64,000 bases of DNA from CBDANO01 sp965197665 (GTDB lineage Bacteria; Chloroflexota; Dehalococcoidia; Lucifugimonadales; UBA3495). Numbering within the stretch: the stretch's first letter is position 1; each line of letters begins with the position of its first letter. Shown piece after piece: positions 58,840 to 64,000 of the stretch. The DNA lies in assembly GCA_965197665.1 (NCBI GenBank), contig CBDANO010000005.1:744001-808000 (forward strand), read 5' to 3'. Both the position numbers and the translations under genes were made by a program. The notes below the pieces were generated by a model. The model saw only the letters and a list, made by a program, of their open reading frames with translations. It did no database searches and had not been told where the DNA came from.

Positions 58840-60771
58840 TTACACGTCCAAGTTCTTGACGTTACGGGCGTGAGTATGAATGAAATCCTTGCGCGGCGCA
58901 ACCTCTTCACCCATCAAGGTGGCGAACACGTCGTCCACCTTGAATGCGTCGTCTATACGCACCCGCAGCATCTGGCGGGTTTCCGGGTTCATCGTGGTCT
59001 CCCACAACTGGTCCGGGTTCATCTCGCCCAAGCCTTTGTACCGTTGGACGTGAACATTTCGTTGCCCATTGACCTTCTCTAGAGCGGCGTCCTTCTCATC
59101 CTCGGAAAAAGCGTACTTGACTTGCTTACCGCTTTGGATGCGATAGAGAGGCGGTTGAGCGATGTACAGGAAGCCGTTATCGATAAGGCCCTGCATGCGC
59201 CTGTAGAAGAAGGTCAACACCAAGGTCCGGATGTGGGAGCCGTCCACGTCGGCGTCGGTCATAATAATAATCTTTTGGTACCGCACCTTCTCCGGATCAA
59301 AGTCCTCCCCTTCGCCTGCCCCCACCGCGGCGACCATAGCCCTAATTTCATCGTGGCCTATGATCTTGTCCGGTTGCTGTAGGACTCGTTCGACGTTGAG
59401 GATTTTCCCCTTGAGGGGCAGGATGGCCTGGAAATGGCGGTCTCGCCCCATCTTGGCCGAACCACCGGCGGATTCACCTTCGACTATGTAAAGTTCCGAT
59501 TTGGCCGGGTCCCGCTCCGCGCAGTCCGCCAGTTTGCCCGGCAATGAAGTGCCGTCTAAGGCATTTTTTCGAATTACCAACTCCCGGGCCCGCTTGGCGG
59601 CCTCCCGGGCTTTCTGAGAGGTCAGGCACTTCTCGATGATCCGCTTGCTTTCGGGGAGGTTCTCCTCTAGGTAGCGGCTCAACCCTTCACTGACCACCGA
59701 TTCCACAATGCCTCTGATCTCGGCGTTGCCCAGTTTGGTCTTGGTCTGGCCTTCAAACTGGGGGTCGGTAAGCTTTACGCTAATCACCGCCGACAGCCCC
59801 TCGCGCACGTCGTCGCCGATCAGGTTGGGTTGGTCGTCTTTGATAAACCCTTGCTTTCGAGCGTTGTCGTTGATGACTCTGGTCAATGCGGAGCGAAAAC
59901 CGGTTAGGTGGCTGCCCCCCTCTTGAGTATTGATGCAGTTGGCGAAGGAGAATACCGACTCGCTAAAGCTGTCGTTGTATTGGACCGCCACCTCCACAAC
60001 GGTATCGTCCACCGACTTCTCATAGTAGAAGGGGATGGACTGCATTACCTTTCGGTTCCTGTTGACGTTTCGGACCAGGTTGGCAATGCCGCCGTCGAAG
60101 TAGTAGGTGCGTTCCACGTCGCCGCGGCGCTGCTCCCGGTGCCACCCGCTGGCGAATTGTATCTCCAAGCCCTTGTTCAGGTACGCAATCTCTTTGAAGT
60201 GCGCCGTTAAGATATCGAACTCATACTCGATATTGGGGAAGATTTCCGGGTCGGGCCGGAAAGAGATAGTGGTGCCGTGGAGTCCGGTTTTCTGGTCCTT
60301 CACCAGTTTTCCAGTGGGCAAGCCCCTAGCGTACTCCTGGTAATAGTACCAGCCGTTCCGGCTTACTTCAGCTTTCAAATACTCGGACAAGCCGTTGACC
60401 ACAGACCCCCCGACGCCGTGAAGCCCGCCGGTCACTTTATACGCGCCCCCGCCGAACTTGCCCCCGGCGTGGAGGGTGGTCATCACTGTTTCCAAGGCGG
60501 TCTTACCTGTGGTTGGATGAATATCTATCGGGATGCCCCTGCCATTATCGGAAACGGTGATCAGCCCGTCCGGGTCTAGGGAAATCCGCACCAGGCTGCA
60601 ATAGCCGGCCATGGCTTCGTCAACCGCGTTATCCAGGATTTCGAAGATCAGATGATGCAGGCCGCGCTGGTCTGTACTGCCAATGTACATGCCCGGCCGC
60701 ACCCTGACCGCTTCCAGCCCTTCCAGGACCCGTATGTCTTTGGCTGTGTATTCCAACGTTGTCTGCTGCAT
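58840..60771 (-). CDS. gyrB: DNA gyrase subunit B
   Basis: 643 residues, the short form without the proteobacterial insertion. GHKL ATPase: LEGLEAVRVRPGMYIGSTDQRGLHHLIFEILDNAVDEAMAG, DNGRGIPIDIH, and KFGGGAYKVTGGLHGVGGSVVN. TOPRIM domain: LYIVEGESAGGSAKMGRDRHFQAILPLKGKILNVE and IIMTDADVDGSHIRTLVLTFFYR. It ends with the usual GLGEMNPDQLWETTMNPETR and the C-terminal tail. It supplies ATP-driven negative supercoiling with GyrA, which is not in the window. Confidence 0.97.
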   Translation of the reverse strand: MQQTTLEYTAKDIRVLEGLEAVRVRPGMYIGSTDQRGLHHLIFEILDNAVDEAMAGYCSLVRISLDPDGLITVSDNGRGIPIDIHPTTGKTALETVMTTLHAGGKFGGGAYKVTGGLHGVGGSVVNGLSEYLKAEVSRNGWYYYQEYARGLPTGKLVKDQKTGLHGTTISFRPDPEIFPNIEYEFDILTAHFKEIAYLNKGLEIQFASGWHREQRRGDVERTYYFDGGIANLVRNVNRNRKVMQSIPFYYEKSVDDTVVEVAVQYNDSFSESVFSFANCINTQEGGSHLTGFRSALTRVINDNARKQGFIKDDQPNLIGDDVREGLSAVISVKLTDPQFEGQTKTKLGNAEIRGIVESVVSEGLSRYLEENLPESKRIIEKCLTSQKAREAAKRARELVIRKNALDGTSLPGKLADCAERDPAKSELYIVEGESAGGSAKMGRDRHFQAILPLKGKILNVERVLQQPDKIIGHDEIRAMVAAVGAGEGEDFDPEKVRYQKIIIMTDADVDGSHIRTLVLTFFYRRMQGLIDNGFLYIAQPPLYRIQSGKQVKYAFSEDEKDAALEKVNGQRNVHVQRYKGLGEMNPDQLWETTMNPETRQMLRVRIDDAFKVDDVFATLMGEEVAPRKDFIHTHARNVKNLDV

Positions 60772-61092
60772 ATCATCCTTATGGCTTGCGGATTTAGAGC
60801 CGACGCACGAGGGAGGAACCTAAACGAAAGAAGCAGCATGAAGCCGCTGCTTTAGCTTGAACAACGTATAGAAATTATACCAGATTCGAAGCTAATTTGC
60901 CGCCAAAATCGGGTCCAATTCCGGGACAATCCGACTTCGTGTCAATCTTTAGAAAGCAATCATGGAGCGGGGCTCCGGTTCCCCGGCCTTCCGGCCCGAG
61001 GAGAGCCTCCATGGGACCTGCCGTTGGTAACCGGCAGCGGTCGAGTTCCGGCTTTGGCCGCGGGAACCTCGCCCAGCGGCGGCATTGACCCT
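60772..61092 (-). promoter_or_regulatory. gyrB leader and promoter region
   Basis: On the minus strand a TATAAT lies at 60879-60874, about 105 bp before the gyrB start; no good -35 is 16-18 bp upstream. In the leader AAGCAGC (60831-60837) and GCTGCTT (60846-60852) form a short hairpin. The rest, to 61092, shows no gene. Confidence 0.5.
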
Positions 61093-61764
61093 CTAGGCCG
61101 GAAAGATTCGGGTGTAGACTCCGGGAGAGCCGGCGGCGTGGGCCATTTCGCCCCGGACGACGTCCGACCAGACCGGCGTCCTAGCGGTACGCCAAGCCTC
61201 CCACTCGGGGCTTTCCGGTACCTGGACCGACTCCAATTCGTGCAGCGTCGTATACTTGGGATCACCCATCAGGGCTTGGAACCGGCGTCCCCGGATGTAG
61301 CCGGGTATGTCGTAGCACATGGGCAGCCGCTCCGTGTTGTATGCCTGGTTAAACTGGGCCTCCACCTCCGGAGGGACCGTCATGCGACCAACCAGCATCA
61401 CCGGCGCCATGTCCGCGCTTGACGTGTCCTCGGAAACGCTCTCAGGATAAATGAGCCGGTACAGTACTCGAAAGTAATTGGTCCCAACGACGCTGGGCGA
61501 CATCCGCTGCGACCACTCGGTCGGGTTGTTCAACCGACTCTGCCAAGCCGCCGAGTGCCACGTGCCGGGATCATCGAGCTCGTAGCAAGCTAAGTATTTG
61601 GGGCCGCCTTGGACCGCCGCGTACCGGGCCGCGTTCAGCACGCCGGTAATGGCGAGCCTTTCCGCTAGGTGCTCTTCGTTGTACCAGCGGTTGAACTCCT
61701 CTTCGTGCTCGGGCGCGACGTCGGTATAAACCATGAGCAGACCGAGGCCCTTCTTGGGTGTCAT
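61093..61764 (-). CDS. Tandem dimeric alpha-beta barrel (EthD/DUF4286-like) protein
   Basis: 223 residues, AGGAGGG before ATG 61764. Two ferredoxin-like halves are visible: LGLLMVYTDVAPEHEEEFNRWYNEEHLAERLAITGVLNAARY and PVMLVGRMTVPPEVEAQFNQAYNTERLPMCYDIPGYIRGRRFQ, each with the W/Y-N-xEH(R)L motif. Each half ends in a YLACYELDDPGTW/YTTLHELESVQVPESPEW segment. Such proteins act as small-molecule enzymes or dehalogenase-, monooxygenase-like barrels. Substrate unknown. Confidence 0.82.
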   Translation of the reverse strand: MTPKKGLGLLMVYTDVAPEHEEEFNRWYNEEHLAERLAITGVLNAARYAAVQGGPKYLACYELDDPGTWHSAAWQSRLNNPTEWSQRMSPSVVGTNYFRVLYRLIYPESVSEDTSSADMAPVMLVGRMTVPPEVEAQFNQAYNTERLPMCYDIPGYIRGRRFQALMGDPKYTTLHELESVQVPESPEWEAWRTARTPVWSDVVRGEMAHAAGSPGVYTRIFPA

Positions 61765-62079
61765 CTTGAACCCTCCTGATTGCCCGGAATTTTGCCGGGG
61801 TAATGAAAGGCGGAGAGGCGCGTCACTTGCCCCGATTGCTCGAATCTATCAGGGCGGCGGACCCGGAAAATAGCGGCGGTTTGTCCGCAAGCTATCCAAA
61901 GCGAACCCTACGGCGTGAAACAACGGCTCCGGTAGATCTTCCAAGCTAAACCAACCCCACTGGGAGGACCCCACCAACGCCCACCTGGGGCCGACCCCCT
62001 TGTCCCGTCATGCAGCCGAGTATATCACGTGCCCATGACAGTGAAGGGGACAGCCGCCTATACTACTGACCGTTGAGCT
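61765..62079. other. Intergenic region between divergent genes
   Basis: Carries the ribosome site of the barrel protein (minus) near 61770-61778. No convincing promoter, hairpin or open frame was seen in the rest. Confidence 0.4.
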
Positions 62080-63333
62080 ATGGACGCAGCGCTTTCCGCA
62101 GCACTGGCAGTAACGGGCGTTTCCGCGCTGGCTTGGGTCTACTTGATTTTGGGCCGGGGCCTTTTCTGGCGAATGGACCAGAGCCTCGGCCCCAGCAGCT
62201 CCGAGGCGGTCGAGGGCCTAACCTGGCCGCCGGTGGCGGCAGTCGTGCCGGCTCGAAACGAAGGCGATATGCTGCCTAGCACGCTGCCGTTGTTGCTGGG
62301 CCAAGACTACCCCGGCCCCTATCAAGTCTTTCTGGTGGACGACAACAGCACTGACGACACCGGGGAGACAGCCCGCCGGATTGCCGAGGAAACAGGAAGC
62401 CGCCGCCCTCTGACAGTGCTGTCCGGCGCGCCCTTGCCTCCGGGTTGGACCGGCAAGCTATGGGCGCTGGAGCAGGGGGTCAGGGCAGCCTCCGCGACAC
62501 AGCCCGAGTACATCTTGCTTACCGACGCCGATATTGCCCACCAACCGAACAACGTGGCCGCCCTCGTATCAAAATCCCAGGCGGAGGGCCTGGACTTGGT
62601 CTCGTTGATGGCCCGCTTGCGAGTGAACACGGCGTGGGAGCGGCTGCTCATGCCGGCCTTCGTCTATTTCTTCGCCAAGCTGTACCCGTTCCGGTGGGTG
62701 AACGACCACACCAAATCGACGGCGGCCGCGGCAGGGGGTTGCGTGCTATTGCGGCGGGAGGCGCTGGAGCGCGCCGGAGGGCTGAAAAGCATTGCCGGGG
62801 AGCTGATCGATGATTGCTCCTTGGCCAAGCGTATCAAGGTTCACGGCAGCCCGGTAGCCGGAAGGGTCTGGCTGGGCTTGGCCCAAGATATGTTCAGCCG
62901 ACGTTCTTATCAAGGCCCCGGCGGTATCTGGCAGATGGTTACCCGCACCGCATTCACCCAGTTGCGATATTCGGCCCCGCTTCTCCTAGCGACAGTGTTG
63001 GGGATGACCCTGCTATACACCGTGCCGGCGCTGGCTGTCGGCGGCGGCTTGGCCGCCGGGGCCCTGGCACAACAAACTACCCTGGCTTGGTGGCTGGCGG
63101 CGGCGGGTCTTCTGGCGTGGACATTGATGGCCGGGAGCTACTTGCCCGCGCTGCAATGGCTCCGCCAACCGCCGGTCCTAGGATTCCTGCTTCCCGTCAT
63201 CGCAGCCCTGTACACGATGATGACCATCGACTCGGCCCGACGCTATTGGCAAGGGTCAGGGTCAGGTTGGAAAGGGCGCAGCTACGGGCGCCCACCCGCA
63301 ATCAGCCCCCCGGAAGATCCTAACAACTGTTGA
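62080..63333 (+). CDS. hpnB: Family 2 glycosyltransferase, HpnB-like
   Basis: 417 residues. An N-terminal span (LAVTGVSALAWVYLILGRGLFW) is followed by a GT-A domain: PPVAAVVPARNEGDMLPSTLPLLLGQDYPGPYQVFLVDDNSTDDTGE, the metal-binding TDADI, and the late GELIDDCSLAKRIK acceptor loop. Three C-terminal spans follow. This layout and PPGWTGKLWALEQGVRAA match the hopene-associated glycosyltransferase HpnB, which may decorate hopanoids or a lipid intermediate. No squalene-hopene cyclase is in the window, so the link to hopanoids is by family only. It could equally act on another lipid. Confidence 0.85.
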   Translation: MDAALSAALAVTGVSALAWVYLILGRGLFWRMDQSLGPSSSEAVEGLTWPPVAAVVPARNEGDMLPSTLPLLLGQDYPGPYQVFLVDDNSTDDTGETARRIAEETGSRRPLTVLSGAPLPPGWTGKLWALEQGVRAASATQPEYILLTDADIAHQPNNVAALVSKSQAEGLDLVSLMARLRVNTAWERLLMPAFVYFFAKLYPFRWVNDHTKSTAAAAGGCVLLRREALERAGGLKSIAGELIDDCSLAKRIKVHGSPVAGRVWLGLAQDMFSRRSYQGPGGIWQMVTRTAFTQLRYSAPLLLATVLGMTLLYTVPALAVGGGLAAGALAQQTTLAWWLAAAGLLAWTLMAGSYLPALQWLRQPPVLGFLLPVIAALYTMMTIDSARRYWQGSGSGWKGRSYGRPPAISPPEDPNNC

Positions 63334-63532
63334 TTAGCTCTCGCACTATTCAAATGCGGCCCCGGGAATCCCCCGGCCTCGAGAATCCCCTGGATTGAAG
63401 GACGAGGTGCCTTGGGATAGCCGGGCCTGTCTACTCCGGGATATCCTATCCGCTCCATCGTGCTCTATAATGCGGTCTGCCCCCGGCGGCACCCATCGTT
63501 GCCCATAAACAGCCTGTCAGGAGATTGATGAA

Positions 63533-63949
63533 ATGGCACAGTTCCAAAGAACGACCCTGAACCCACCCTCGGCACCCCAGCCCTTAGGCGCCTACTCCCT
63601 CGCCGTGGAGGCCAGCGCCGGCCGCCTGCTGTTCGTCGCCGGGCAAGTGGGTCTGGACGCCGGCGGGAACCTGGTCGGCCCCGGCGACGTGGCAGCCCAG
63701 ACCAAGCAAACTTTTCACAACATAGGCGAGATATTGAGCGGCGCCGGAGCGTCCTTCAGCAACGTGGTGGAGTTCACCAGCTACGTGGTGGGCCGGGAAT
63801 CGGTGCAACCATTCATCCAAGCCCGCACCGAGATTTACCCCGGCCTGTTTCCCAACGGCGATTATCCCGCCAACACCTTGCTGGTGATAAGCGGCCTGGT
63901 ACGGGAGGAGTTTCTAGTGGAGGTCAAAGCCGTCGCGGTGTTGCCGTGA
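63533..63949 (+). CDS. RidA-family protein
   Basis: 138 residues, CAGGAG before ATG 63533. The family pattern is clear: QPLGAYSLAVEASAGRLLFVAGQVGLDAGGNLVGPGDVAAQTKQTFHNIGEIL, SFSNVVEFTSYVVG, and PANTLLVISGLVREEFLVEVKAVAVLP. RidA enzymes hydrolyse reactive enamines and imines. The usual substrate Arg near TRxxV is replaced (ANTLLV), so this belongs to a non-canonical Rid subgroup. A TATAAT at 63466-63471 lies upstream without a clear -35. Confidence 0.88.
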   Translation: MAQFQRTTLNPPSAPQPLGAYSLAVEASAGRLLFVAGQVGLDAGGNLVGPGDVAAQTKQTFHNIGEILSGAGASFSNVVEFTSYVVGRESVQPFIQARTEIYPGLFPNGDYPANTLLVISGLVREEFLVEVKAVAVLP

Positions 63950-64000
63950 ACCGGGAATCACCCGAGTGACGGGAAGGGGAAACGCCGGGCGGTCTTGGAA

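Overview
The window looks like part of a high-GC chromosome from the phylum Chloroflexota, probably the Dehalococcoidia/SAR202 side and possibly host- or sponge-associated. Supporting signs are secreted lipoproteins with long T-P-x-P spacers, a DUF3090/SCO1664 gene pair, a decaprenyl-phosphate-phosphoribose-synthase-type UbiA protein, an HpnB-type glycosyltransferase, ankyrin and CARDB surface proteins, and heavy IS load. The taxonomic call is inference from gene content; no rRNA or tRNA gene was recognised.

The window has two parts joined at about 40.1 kb. The left part (1 to ~40,100) is accessory DNA. It ends in a large serine recombinase whose 3' end runs straight into the C-terminal third of a comM (Mg-chelatase-like ATPase) gene. 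An integrative element therefore appears to have entered comM; the N-terminal half of comM is not in the window, so the other boundary should lie left of position 1. Layout of this part: a C-terminal DNA methyltransferase fragment, a broken PP-loop gene, a RelE/HigA-type toxin-antitoxin pair and an AbrB-PIN pair followed by a truncated DUF262 gene (1-2.8 kb); a decayed transposon (3.0-4.7 kb); a two-component system followed by a very large subtilase/CARDB lipoprotein and four smaller ankyrin or VWA proteins, interrupted by an IS630-type element (5-20 kb); a complete MoxR-DUF58-VWA-TPR (Bat-type) operon on the minus strand (20-27.9 kb); and a junkyard of IS21, ISNCY-like and zinc-ribbon DDE transposons among truncated mobile-element genes (28-38 kb).

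The right part (40.1-64 kb) is ordinary chromosome: DUF3090/SCO1664, YchF, DUF362, UbiA-type prenyltransferase, an Rrf2 regulator next to MoeB/ThiF and cysteine synthase, the nusA-ylxR-infB-rbfA-truB translation cluster, a PHP phosphoesterase, an NrtS-like protein fused to a zinc ribbon, lexA, rpsT, gyrB, an HpnB-type glycosyltransferase and a RidA protein.

The most unusual observations are: (1) a family of 70-bp near-perfect palindromes with identical 16-bp tips in three copies plus a decayed fourth, one of which is read through in both an upstream and a convergent coding frame, like Rickettsia palindromic elements; (2) a set of lipoproteins sharing the same N-terminal export/spacer cassette (lipobox cysteine at residue 30 in all four) but carrying different C-terminal modules (subtilase/CARDB, ankyrin, VWA); (3) a promoter-driven structured RNA with mutually exclusive stems before a 46-residue zinc-ribbon gene; and (4) the comM insertion itself.
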